Assembly: GCF_030296935.1 (NCBI RefSeq)
Contig: NZ_AP028032.1
Location: 2,232,001 to 2,296,000 of the forward strand
Direction: 5' to 3'
DNA from: Coprobacter fastidiosus
GTDB lineage: Bacteria; Bacteroidota; Bacteroidia; Bacteroidales; Coprobacteraceae
Length of the DNA stretch: 64,000 bases
Shown here: piece by piece, positions 8,244 through 18,700 of the stretch
How positions within the stretch are numbered: position 1 is the stretch's first letter
Layout: each line of letters starts with the position of its first letter
Translations under genes and position numbers: made by a program
The notes under the pieces: model-generated
Told to the model about the DNA's origin: nothing
What the model saw: only the letters and a program-made list of their open reading frames with translations
Databases searched by the model: none

Positions 8244-10316
8244 ATGATCAATAGAGAATTGATTGCTCCGGAAAGTATTGTGATCATAGGAGGATCGAAT
8301 AATACGCAAAAACCCGGAGGAAAGATTATTCGGAATCTGCTGGAAGGAAAATTTCCCGGGAAATTATATGCAGTAAACCCGAAAGAAACAGAGGTACAAG
8401 GTATTCCCTGTTTTCCCGACATAACATCATTGCCAAACACAGAACTGGCGATATTAGCCGTTCCGGCAGCAGCTTGCCCCTCTATTGTAGAAGAGCTGGC
8501 TTCGACCCGCAATACCAAAGCATTTATTATTATATCGGCCGGATTCGGAGAAGAAACTCATGAGGGATTCCTATTAGAACAGGAAATTTTAAAGACTGCG
8601 AATAAATACGAGGCATCGCTAATCGGACCGAATTGCATAGGTTTGATGAACCGTCACCACCGGAGCGTATTCACTCTGCCGATTCCCGAACTCGATTCCC
8701 GAGGTGTCGATCTGATATCGAGTTCGGGAGCTACTGCCGTGTATATCATGGAGTCCGCTATCGGCAAAGGACTGCGGTTCAATTCTGTATGGTCGGTCGG
8801 AAATGCACCGCAGATCGGAGTCGAAGATGTCTTGGAATATCTTGACCGCACTTATATTCCGGGAGAATCCACACCGATCAAAATCCTTTATATCGAAAAC
8901 ATCAAAGACCCCGACCGTATGCTCTTGCATGCCTCCTCTCTAATTCGGAAAGGATGCAAAATAGCTGCAATAAAATCGGGATCATCAGAATCGGGAAGTC
9001 GTGCAGCCTCTTCACATACCGGAGCTATGGCAAGCTCGGATTTGGCTGTCGAAGCACTCTTCCGTAAAGCCGGAATCGTTCGCTGTTTCAGCCGTGAAGA
9101 ACTGACGACCGTCGCCTGCGTTTTTAATTTAAAAGAAATCAAAGGCCGCAATTTCGCCATTGTTACACATGCCGGAGGTCCGGCCGTAATGTTGACCGAT
9201 GCTCTTTCTAAAGGGGGAATGCATGTTCCTGAACTTTCGGGAGAGGCTGCACAAAAACTAAAAGAAGAGCTTTATCCCGGAGCTTCGGTCGGAAACCCGA
9301 TCGACATCTTGGCTACAGGAACTCCCGAACATTTGGAAAAAGCTATAGACTTTTGTGAAAATACTCCCGAAATAGATGCAATAGCCGTTATCTTCGGTAG
9401 TCCGGGACTGGTAAAAGTTTACGATGCCTATGATGTGTTGCACCGAAAAATGGAAGAATGCAGCAAACCGATATTCCCTGTGCTCCCATCCGTAGTAACC
9501 GCCGGGAAAGAAGTTGAATATTTCCTGAATAAGGGACATGTCAATTTTTCGGATGAAGTCGCTTTAGCAACTGCTGTCGCACGAGTATTCAATGCTTCGA
9601 AGCCGACCAATGGCGGAATAGAATTATACGGGGTAAACGTACCGGAAATACGCAGGATTATCGATGACATAGGAGAAAACGGGTATCTTCCGCACAATCA
9701 TGTCCAGTCTCTGTTCTCTGCCGCCGGAATTCCAATAGTCCCAGAAATCGTTTCTTCTTCGAAAGAAGAGCTTCTTAAAAAAGCCAGACAATTAGATTTT
9801 CCTTTAGTCGCAAAGGTAGTAGGACCTGTCCACAAGTCCGATATAGGAGGAGTAGTTCTTAATATTCAATCAGAAGAGCATCTCGCTTTCGAATTTGATC
9901 GGATGATGAAACTTCCCGAAGTAACCGCAATAATGGTACAACCGATGTTACAAGGAAAAGAACTTTTCGTAGGAGCAAAGTACGAGCCTCATTTCGGACA
10001 TGTCATCCTTTGCGGGTTAGGAGGAATTTTTGTAGAGATATTAAGAGACATCGCTTCGGGATTAGCACCTTTAAGTGAAAACGAAGCTCTCTCTATGATT
10101 CGCTCCCTGCGTGCTTACAAAATGTTTCGGGGAGTCAGAGGAGAAGCTCCTATCGATGAAATCCAGTTTGCCGAAATCATCGTCCGTCTATCTACATTAT
10201 TGCGTTTCGCTACAGAAATAAAAGAGATGGATATCAATCCGCTTTTGGCAACTAAAAAAGGTATTATTGCGGTAGATGCCCGCATCCGAATCGAGAAAGA
10301 GGCAAAAAACAAATAA
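8244..10316 (+). CDS. ADP-forming acetate/acyl-CoA synthetase, fused alpha and beta subunits
   Basis: The enzyme interconverts acyl-CoA, ADP and phosphate with a free acid, CoA and ATP, giving substrate-level ATP during fermentation. The CoA-binding Rossmann domain is at residues ~5-130 (IVIIGGSNNTQKPGGKIIRN). The succinyl-CoA-ligase-like domain carries the phospho-histidine segment SSHTGAMASSD, with His at residue 258. The C-terminal ~220 residues are an ATP-grasp domain (FPLVAKVVGPVHKSDIGGVV). The 690-residue length fits the single-chain form; archaeal enzymes often keep the two halves as separate subunits. It ends at a shared bidirectional terminator. Substrate preference (acetate, propionate or aryl acids) cannot be read from sequence. 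Confidence 0.9.
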   Translation: MINRELIAPESIVIIGGSNNTQKPGGKIIRNLLEGKFPGKLYAVNPKETEVQGIPCFPDITSLPNTELAILAVPAAACPSIVEELASTRNTKAFIIISAGFGEETHEGFLLEQEILKTANKYEASLIGPNCIGLMNRHHRSVFTLPIPELDSRGVDLISSSGATAVYIMESAIGKGLRFNSVWSVGNAPQIGVEDVLEYLDRTYIPGESTPIKILYIENIKDPDRMLLHASSLIRKGCKIAAIKSGSSESGSRAASSHTGAMASSDLAVEALFRKAGIVRCFSREELTTVACVFNLKEIKGRNFAIVTHAGGPAVMLTDALSKGGMHVPELSGEAAQKLKEELYPGASVGNPIDILATGTPEHLEKAIDFCENTPEIDAIAVIFGSPGLVKVYDAYDVLHRKMEECSKPIFPVLPSVVTAGKEVEYFLNKGHVNFSDEVALATAVARVFNASKPTNGGIELYGVNVPEIRRIIDDIGENGYLPHNHVQSLFSAAGIPIVPEIVSSSKEELLKKARQLDFPLVAKVVGPVHKSDIGGVVLNIQSEEHLAFEFDRMMKLPEVTAIMVQPMLQGKELFVGAKYEPHFGHVILCGLGGIFVEILRDIASGLAPLSENEALSMIRSLRAYKMFRGVRGEAPIDEIQFAEIIVRLSTLLRFATEIKEMDINPLLATKKGIIAVDARIRIEKEAKNK

Positions 10317-10317
10317 A

Positions 10318-10364
10318 TTTCTATGCGGCGGAGAAAATAGGACATTTTCTCCGCCGCATAGAAA
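10318..10364. terminator. Bidirectional terminator, 21-bp perfect stem
   Basis: TTTCTATGCGGCGGAGAAAA and one more T pair without mismatch to the reverse complement at 10344-10364, around the 5-base loop AGGAC. A T-rich stretch follows on the plus strand and an AT-rich one on the minus strand. It separates the convergent acyl-CoA synthetase and GNAT/nitrilase genes and touches the stop codon of the latter. Confidence 0.9.
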
Positions 10365-11907
10365 TCAGTTATTTTTCTTTTTTAACCGCAACTCATACAA
10401 ATCTTGACGACGATCTTTCAGATTGCGGACACTTCCATAAGTATGCAGTTCATTCAATAAATCCAAATCAACATCTGAAATCAATATCATTTCGGTATTC
10501 GGAGTTGCTTCTGCCCGTTTCCCGTCATTCGGGAAAGCAAAATCACAAGGAGTAAATACCCCTGATTGAGCATACTGTATATCCATGATCATGCACTCTC
10601 GGAAGATTTCCTACGCTTCCGGCAATCGCAACAAAACATTCGTTTTCTATCGCCCGGGCTTGAGCACATACTCTCACTCGGGAATATCCCGTCTGCGTAT
10701 CCGTAAGGAAAGGCACAAACAGAATCTGCATTCCTTGGTCAGCCATTAAACGGGACAATTCGGGAAATTCGACATCGTAGCATATCAATATACCTATACG
10801 TGCACAATCTGTCTCAAAAGTCTTCACCATGCTACCACCGGTCAACCCCCAACTCTTGATTTCATCCGGAGTAATATGCACTTTTTCATACATATCGTAA
10901 CTCCCGTCTCTCCGGCACAGAAATCCGACATTATACAGGCCGTCTTCTTTAATTAACGGCATACTTCCGGTAATTATATTTATATTATAACTGATAGCCA
11001 GATTGATAAACCTGTCGCGAATCTCATTGGTATATTGCGCCAAAGAACGAATAGCTTCCGATTCTCCCAAATGATTGAACTTTGCCATCAACGGTGCATT
11101 GAAATATTCGGGGAATAATACAAAATCGCTTTTGTAATCCGATACGGCATCCACAAAAAACTCGACTTGTTCAAAAACATCATCTATGCTCTTATAGGGA
11201 CGCATCTGCCACTGTACCAAACCTATTCGCACATTAGTTTTCGTTACTTTAAAGTCTTGAGTCGGTGGAGTATAATAAATATTATCCCATTGCAACAAAG
11301 TGGCATAATGCTTAGACTCCTCATCATTAGGCAGATAATTTGTCATTACCTTGCGCACATGAAAATCATTCGAAAGCTGAAAAGTCAGTACAGGATCATA
11401 AATCTCCTTCATTTTGACTTTCTGAATATACTCTTTCGGACGCATATCCGCAGCATATTTATGGTAATTCGGAATACGGCCTCCGAACATGATCGCTTTC
11501 AAATTAAGCCGTTCGCACAACTCTTTGCGATAATCATACATACGACGTCCTAAACGCAACCCTCGATAGTCGGGATGGATAAATACTTCTATCCCGTATA
11601 AAATATTTCCGTTAGGATTATGAGTGTCAAAAGTCTCGTTTCCGGTAACCCTTGCATACGTATGATCGTTTTTTACCAAATCATAATCAACGATTATAGA
11701 AAGAGCACATCCGACGATTTTCTCATCGACAACCGTTACAAACTGCCCTTCCGGAAAAATAGCGATCAGTTTTTCAATCTGCTGGTGAGTCCAAAAAACA
11801 TCCGATCCGTCAGAGTAAACCCTACGGAACGACTGAGACAATTGAGTATAATCTGAAATCTGTAAATTGCGAATTTCTACCTTATTGATCTTGTGGGAAA
11901 GTTCCAT
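10365..11907 (-). pseudogene. GNAT acetyltransferase-carbon/nitrogen hydrolase fusion, frameshifted near its C-terminus
   Basis: An N-terminal GNAT domain (residues ~8-210; GIEVFIHPDYRGLRLGRRMY holds the acetyl-CoA loop) is followed by a nitrilase-superfamily domain with the full Glu-Lys-Cys triad: LFPEYFN, YEKVHITPDE and GILICYDVEFPE. The first frame reads from the ATG at 11907 through GSVGNLPRVHD, then runs 14 unrelated residues to a stop at 10543. A second frame continues in register with MDIQYAQSGVFTPCDFAFP, the expected family C-terminus, to 10365. One extra base at about 10587-10590 explains the break. Restored, the protein would have about 513 residues, the usual length as I recall it. 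All catalytic residues lie before the break. A sequencing error cannot be excluded. Confidence 0.85.
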
Positions 11908-11931
11908 ATCAAAGATTTTAAAAAACGAACG

Positions 11932-11939
11932 CAAAGATA
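11932..11939 (-). promoter_or_regulatory. -7-like element of the GNAT/hydrolase gene
   Basis: The minus strand reads TATCTTTG, matching TAnnTTTG. Transcription would start near 11926, 19 bases ahead of the ATG at 11907. This supports the 11907 start, because the longer frame to 11955 would begin upstream of the promoter element. Confidence 0.45.
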
Positions 11940-11988
11940 TGAATTTGTCTGTCAAAAAAAGATATCTTTTTCATTCTCTTTTTAGGGA

Positions 11989-12040
11989 GTCTAAATTTTA
12001 TTCAGGTCAACTTTGAACGTTTCTTTCAGAGATACTTTTC
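11989..12040. repeat. Dispersed intergenic repeat, copy A
   Basis: The segment GTCTAAATTTTA, then a GGTCAACTTTGAA block, then TTCTTTCAGA and ACTT closely matches copy B at 27260-27310, with the blocks in the same order and spacing. Both copies are in non-coding DNA. It lies in the 349-base gap between the GNAT/hydrolase gene and the RHS island. No reading frame is evident and its function is unknown. Confidence 0.55.
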
Positions 12041-12089
12041 TGTTTTTACGAAAAGGATAACGAATTATTTAACGAGCGAAAACAGAAAA
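12036..12089. repeat. Imperfect inverted repeat ahead of the RHS island
   Basis: TTTTCTGTTTT at 12036-12046 is matched by its reverse complement AAAACAGAAAA at 12079-12089, separated by 32 bases; a CG on the inner side of each arm may extend the pairing. No T-tract fits a terminator in either direction. The rest of the gap (12090-12197) is very AT-rich with nothing recognisable. Confidence 0.45.
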
Positions 12090-12197
12090 ACAGACCGAAA
12101 AAAAACACAAAATGTTTCAACTATATTTTTTACAAAATTTAAATAAGTACTAAATAAAATTCTATTTCAAGCCCTTATGAAATTAAAAATTTAATAT

Positions 12198-12205
12198 TAA
12201 ATTTG
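12198..12205 (+). promoter_or_regulatory. -7-like element of the RHS island
   Basis: TAAATTTG fits TAnnTTTG about 50 bases upstream of the chosen start of the first island gene (12257). The surroundings are extremely AT-rich, so a chance match is possible; no -33 TTTG was found. Confidence 0.35.
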
Positions 12206-12256
12206 TTGAAATATCTCTTTAGCAAGTTAACCATATTTATATATCCAAATTCCTGT

Positions 12257-12691
12257 ATGAAACCTATATTAATACTATTTCTGATCGGTTTTAACTTCTA
12301 TTTATTCGGGCAAAGACAAGTACATTATTCATATGATGCTTCCGGAAATCGAATTAAAAGAGAAATTATTCTGAATAAACTACAATCATATTCAGAACGT
12401 AAAAAGAATATACAAAAAGACACATCTTTTGTTTCTGAAAAACTATCCGGACAGATAGTAAAAATTTATCCCAATCCTACAAGAGGAATATTAACAGTTT
12501 GTTTTTCCGGAAAAACCGAAAATTTGACAGGTTCTGTACAAATTTGTTCGATAAGCGGACAAAATATACTATCTATGAAGATCTCATCTCCCATAGTTTC
12601 AATTGATCTAACTAAGAATATCCCCGGTACATATTTATTGAAACTCACACTGAATGGAGAAAGTTCTGTTTGGAAGATTATAAAAGAATAA
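12257..12691 (+). CDS. Short type IX-sorted protein with one YD/RHS-like motif
   Basis: This is a 144-residue protein when started at the ATG at 12257, which gives the signal peptide MKPILILFLIGFNFYLFG. The mature part opens with a single YD-repeat-like motif (HYSYDASGNRIKR), then a lysine-rich linker. The C-terminal ~75 residues are a Por/type IX sorting domain: IYPNPTRGILTV, ICSISGQNI and the ending GTYLLKLTLNGESSVWKI. It should therefore be exported by Sec and the type IX system and anchored on or released at the cell surface. It lies 16 bases before the giant RHS gene, presumably as one operon. Because it has almost no domain besides the YD motif and the sorting tail, it may act as a surface partner for the RHS protein; that is inference. 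Confidence 0.8.
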   Translation: MKPILILFLIGFNFYLFGQRQVHYSYDASGNRIKREIILNKLQSYSERKKNIQKDTSFVSEKLSGQIVKIYPNPTRGILTVCFSGKTENLTGSVQICSISGQNILSMKISSPIVSIDLTKNIPGTYLLKLTLNGESSVWKIIKE

Positions 12692-12707
12692 CCTTTTTAT
12701 CCATATT

Positions 12708-15700
12708 ATGAAAAATATATTACTTTCACTTGTATCTCTGATTACTTTTTCGTCATTCGCTCAAGTCATTGATTTGTCGGAAATTCCTCAAATATCAGTG
12801 ACCGATTCTATTATTGCAAAAGAAATAAAATTAATAAAGAAAAATAACGATTCATACACTATCTTAAATAAGCAGAAAAAGCTTCCCAAAATCATTAATG
12901 TCTCAACTGCTGCAATCAATTCTGATAATAATATTTATGATGTCGGTAAAATAAATATTACTACTACAGTCAATGAAATGGGTGCAACTGTTCATGAAGT
13001 CCCTCTGTCCCTTCCGAACGGACGAAAAGATTGCATACCTGAAATATCTCTTGTTTATAACAGCCTTTCTCAAAATGGCATTTTGGGTTGGGGATGGTCT
13101 ATAAAAGGATTATCAATGTTAAGGCCTACGAACTTCTCACAGTATTATGATGGAAAAGTATCCCCTATCGCATTAGATACTGCAGGAGTATTTATATTGG
13201 ATGGAACACGTTTAATAAAAAAAGATACAGACCTTTACTTGTCGGAGCAGGGAAATATAAAAGTACGTTCGGAAATCGAAGACGGTTTGATAAATTCTTT
13301 TCGTGTGAATTATCCTGACGGAAAAATTGCCGAGTATGTTCCGGTTTTTAATGATGGAATAGAATATCCGATATCTCGACTGACAGACATATACGGTAAT
13401 CATATAGATTATGATTACGATTATGACATACAGAATAAATTACATTATATATCTTCAATTTCTTATGGTGGCAGAGGTGATAAAAATAATTCGGGACATT
13501 ATGTTTTTATTGAATTTCACTATATCGACGGTCGTCCCGATTCTACCAATACATATACTGCCGGTGTAAAACAAAAAAACAATAGACTTTTAGACGAAAT
13601 CGTCATAAAATATCAACAACAAGTATTGCGAATCTATAAATTCACATATAAAAATGACCCTACGGTGCTAACCGAGATTAATTGCTGGTCGGAAAACTAT
13701 GAAAAACGATTGCCCCCATTGCAATTTACATACGGATATAATCGGCCTGTACCTTCACTGAACAGCAGCGCCGCTACGGTTTCTACTTATTATGAATCGA
13801 TGGATAATATGATTATTTCCACAGGAAAAATCCGTTATGGCAGTGATGATGACGGAATTTTGGTTTACCCAGACCCCGGATTAAGTTACAATCCTGTGGA
13901 AGAATATTATTACGTGAGTTTAATCCCGGAACACGAATTTTTATTGTATCCGAACTTAGGTAGCGGGACAAATTATGCTTTAACATTAACTACCGGAGCG
14001 GGGTTTATGAAAGCATTTGCTTCTAATGTTATTGGAACTGCGGACGATGAAATTGTCAAAATAAATAATATTGTTGAAAACGGAAATGATGTGGTCAGTG
14101 TTTCGATATATGATCAGGAATATTTATCCGGATCTTTACCTGTCAAAAAAAACATAAAATATATTTCAGGAAGAGCTCTCCGAAAAAAAAATACGGACAG
14201 TTTTTGTCCGAAAGTATTCTTACCTGGTGATTTTGATGGGGATGGAAAAAATGAAATTTTTGCGGTATCGATGATGAATCCGATGGAAATAACCCAAAAT
14301 TCCAAATGTCTATTGTTAGATTTGGAAGACGAAGCCGGACCGGTATTTAATGAATATGTCTTCAATTTTAATTATGGTCATGAAATATTGGTTCCGATGG
14401 ATTTTGATGGTGACGGAAAGATTGATATCTGTCATATCGGGGAAAATTTTTGGAACTTTTATTCATTCAAAAAAGAAAGTGATAAGTGGATTCTGGAACA
14501 AATATACAGTCGTCCATATTCACCTATCAACCCCAATAGCATGAGATACTTGTTTACGGATATTAACGGAGATAGAAAGACTGATATTTTGGTAGCACCC
14601 AATGCCACAATACATCGAACTCGGGAAGTACCTGTCTATTCACCCAAAGAATGTCCTGATTGCCATGGACAAGACTTCGGATATGAAGGAATCAATAGCA
14701 ATACAGGAATCCCGGACATTTGGTGCTTCTCGTGTGAAAAATATATTCAGCCGGCAGATTACTGTATTGACTGCATGTATCCGGTATACAACACTTACGA
14801 ATGTCCTACTCATGGCAAGACTGTAGAATATACGTTTAAAGAATATGATTATTTATGGGACATTTGGATTTCTACAGGATACGAATACGCATATAATAAA
14901 CAGGTTTCTTTTTCTATTGAAAAAGATGATGATCTTATAACTCAGGATATGGACAATGATGGCATTCAAGATATTATTGTTCGAAAAAAATTGGGTGTAT
15001 ACAATATATTGGAAGTGCACTTGATAAAATCAGGAGTTATTTCTTCTACCGCCTCTTCAAAGTTTTCCTGCCGATTACCTGAAGGAGACATTATTTTGTC
15101 ATCTTCTACTGTGACACAAGCATTAAATCACATGTTTCTGTACGGACTGGATAAAAATAAAGTTTATAAAATCAACTATGATGACGATCAAGGAGAAAGA
15201 CGCTTGCTTACAAGAGTTATAAATAGTATGGGTAATCAAACAGACATTTATTTCCAAAAAATGAATGTCTCGGAACAATATATAAAAGGTAATTCTTCTA
15301 TATATCCATATATCGATTTTAATGGTCCTGTTTGGATAACAGAAAGTTTGCAAACCTACAGCAAAGGAAATGAAGTCGATTACCATCGGTATACGTATGA
15401 AGAAGCAGTAGCAAATTTGCAAGGACTGGGCTTTTGTGGCTTTAAGACATTTACAGACTGGGATGTAATACGTACGAAGTCAAGGAAAAGATCTTTTGAT
15501 CCGTATCAATTCAGATCATTGCTTACCGATAGTTCGGAAGAAACGCTATGGGTAGGAAAATATCAGATTGTCAAACATGAAGATAAACACGTTCAGGTTT
15601 TACTCACAGAGTCGGTAGAAACCGATCGATTAAATGGGAATATACAAAAAACTACCTATACGTATGATGATCTCGGATATCCGATTAAAGAGAATGTAGA

Positions 15701-18700
15701 TTACGGAGAAAATTTTTCAAAAGAGGTAACATGGATATATAATCATTTTGATAACGATACGTTGTATAATTTAGGTGTGTGTATCTGGGAATTGATAAAA
15801 AAGCGCAAAACCGATACAGCAAAGCAAGAAGTAGCCGAATGTATCGTTCGCTCGTATGATAAAAACATTCAAGTCGGAGAGTCTGTCTACTATGCATCTG
15901 ACATGAGACTTTTTAATCGACGTAGAAAACATGGAATAGTACAGGTATATGATGAAAATATGAATATAAAAGAGAAGAAGACTTTTTATTATTTGGACGG
16001 GAATACTCCTTTAGTAGAGAAATGGGAATATGATGCTTTGGGAAGAGTCATTAAGAATACGAATCCTGTAGGATTGGAGAAAACTTATCAATATGATGCT
16101 TTGGGAAATATTCTAACGGAACAAGATAATAAAAATAGAAAAATCCATTACACTTATGATGTATGGGGACGTCAGGTATCCGTAATATATCCTGACGCTA
16201 CAACAGAAAAAATTACCCGGGCTTGGACAGAAACTCCTATAAATGCAAAAACCGTAGAAACTATCGAAAAATCGGGAGAGCCGGTAAAAAAAATTTTTTA
16301 TGACACGTTTGGCAGGGAGGTTCGTCAAAGCGAAGAACGCTTTGATGGAAAATTTTTAAACATAGACAAGATATATGACACATGGGGGCGTTTATATAAA
16401 ACATCATTACCGTCCCGTTCCGATGCTCCTTCTCTTTGGAATGAGACAGAATATGATCGTTATGACCGCCCTATACGAAAACATTACGCTTCGGGCAAAA
16501 ATGAAATTTATGAATATGGTCAAAATACGATAAAAGAAATCAAAAATGGAATTACGGTTACAAAAACATACAATTCGCTGAAACAATTGATAAAAATTTC
16601 GGATGCGACAGGAGATATCGTATATGATCTGAGAGTCGACGGTCTGCCAATGTCAATTACGTCTCCGGGAGAAGTTGTTACGTCTTTTAAATATACTCCA
16701 TTGCGCCAAAAGGAGACAATATCGGATCCGAGCGCAGGATTGATACAATTAACATATTTCTCTAACGGATTACTCAAGTCAAGAAAAGAGGCAAATGGGA
16801 ATGAAACACAATATGAGTATGATATCTATCGGCGTAAAATAAAACAGACAATATTAAAAGCCGGACAACCGGAATCTGTTACGTCTTTTGTCTATGATAA
16901 TGAAAATCGATTAAAAAGCGCTATTGACAATCGAAATATCGGACACACTTATGTTTACGATAATTTAGGCCGTTTGCAATCCGATACGACAATTATAAAA
17001 GAAAATAGGATTTATCGCACATATAAGTACAATAGTTCAGGAAAAGTAGGTGCAATCACGTATGCCAGTGAAAAGACATCGCCTGTTACTGTTGAAAACG
17101 GTTATGTAAAGGGGCATAAGATTGCTATTCGGGTCGGAGGAAATAAAATCGCTTGGAGATTAAGCACGGAAAACGATATGGGATTACCTTCAAAAACGAT
17201 TACCGGGCCATTGACCCGGACTTTTGAATATGATGAATTCGGTTTTCCGACAGGGAAAGTCGTCAAATGCGGCAGTCGTATAATTCAAGATATAAGTATG
17301 AGTTTTGATTACGGTACGGGAAATCTGAAATGGAGAAAAGATAATGTCCGCAACTTGAAAGAGGATTTTGGCTATGACGAATTAAATCGATTGATTTCCT
17401 TTGACGGAAAAACGATAACGTATGACGTTAAGGGTAATATCTTAAATCACTCTGAAGTCGGAGAGTTTGAATATAGCGAAAGTAAACCGTACGCGATAGA
17501 AACGGTAAATCTTTACGGGAACGGTATCCCTTCTGACGTTCAGGAAATTTCGTATAACGGCTTGTCTCTTCCGGAAAAAATTTCCGAAGGAGGTCAAATA
17601 TTTAATTTCCTTTATGACTATGCGGGTGTACGGGTAATGTCCGGAAATAAATTTTATTTAGAAAATAAATATGAAGAAAGATCAGATACACAAAAGGACT
17701 CAGGAGTTGTTTTATATCTTGACGGAGATGCCTACTCGGCATCAGTTGTTTTGTCCGATAAATATTTCTCGTGGGAAGAAAAAGGGCTTATATTTCTTTG
17801 TCGAGACCATTTGGGAAGCATCACGCATATTGTTAATGAAAACGGATTTGTTGAACAAGAATTGAGTTATGATCCATGGGGACGATTACGCAATCCTGAC
17901 ACCCATGAGTTATATTCCCGGGAAAAAGAGCCTTCATTAGTACTGGGACGTGGTTATTGCGGACATATACATTTACAAAATTTCGGGTTAATCGATATGA
18001 ATGCCCGGCTGTATGACCCGGTAATAGGACGCTTTCTCAGTCCCGATCCCTATGTGCAGATGCCGGATTTCAGTCAGAACTTTAACCGTTACACCTATTG
18101 CTTGAACAATCCGTTGGTTTATAAAGATGAGAATGGGAAATGGATTTTCTCTCTCTTTTTAGGTCCTGTAGGGGTTATAATCGATGCAGCTTTATGGAGT
18201 GCTACGATCAATTATGTTTCTCAGGGTATAGCGAATTTGGCTACTGGAGAGTATACTCCAAAAGAAGCTTTCACATCACAGATTGACTTTTTTGATGTTT
18301 TTGTTTCCGGCATTACCGGAGGCATTACCGCTGGGTTAGGTACAAGTTCTCAAGTTGTGAAAACCATGAAATATGTGACCCCATTGCTGACCAATACGTT
18401 CGAATACAAGGTTGGAGAGGGATTTTCAATCGCCCCTTATCAGGAAATCATTGTCGGTACTGTTGCGGATGTAGGAATGACCGGATTCCTGGATTGGAAA
18501 GCGGATAAGTTGGGTAAAATGTTTCCTTCGAAAACCGATTTGCCGGGAAAGAGTTGGAAAAATTCTTTTTTGAAAAATAATTATAAATCGTTTACATTAG
18601 ACCTCGGGGCAAGTACAGGATCTCAAATCGGAGCAAAAGCAGTTTCTACAAGATGGATGAATAGCATTGATAATTTAAATAATAATATAAGTTATCCCAT

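Noticed and set aside
10580..10600. Programmed frameshift in the GNAT/hydrolase gene
   Set aside because: No slippery heptamer, Shine-Dalgarno-like stimulator or stem-loop is visible at the break; a simple one-base insertion is the plainer explanation.
15660..17650. Tandem repeats that could be taken for a CRISPR or minisatellite
   Set aside because: The repetition is at the protein level (YD repeats) with diverged DNA. No identical direct repeats or spacers were found anywhere in the window.
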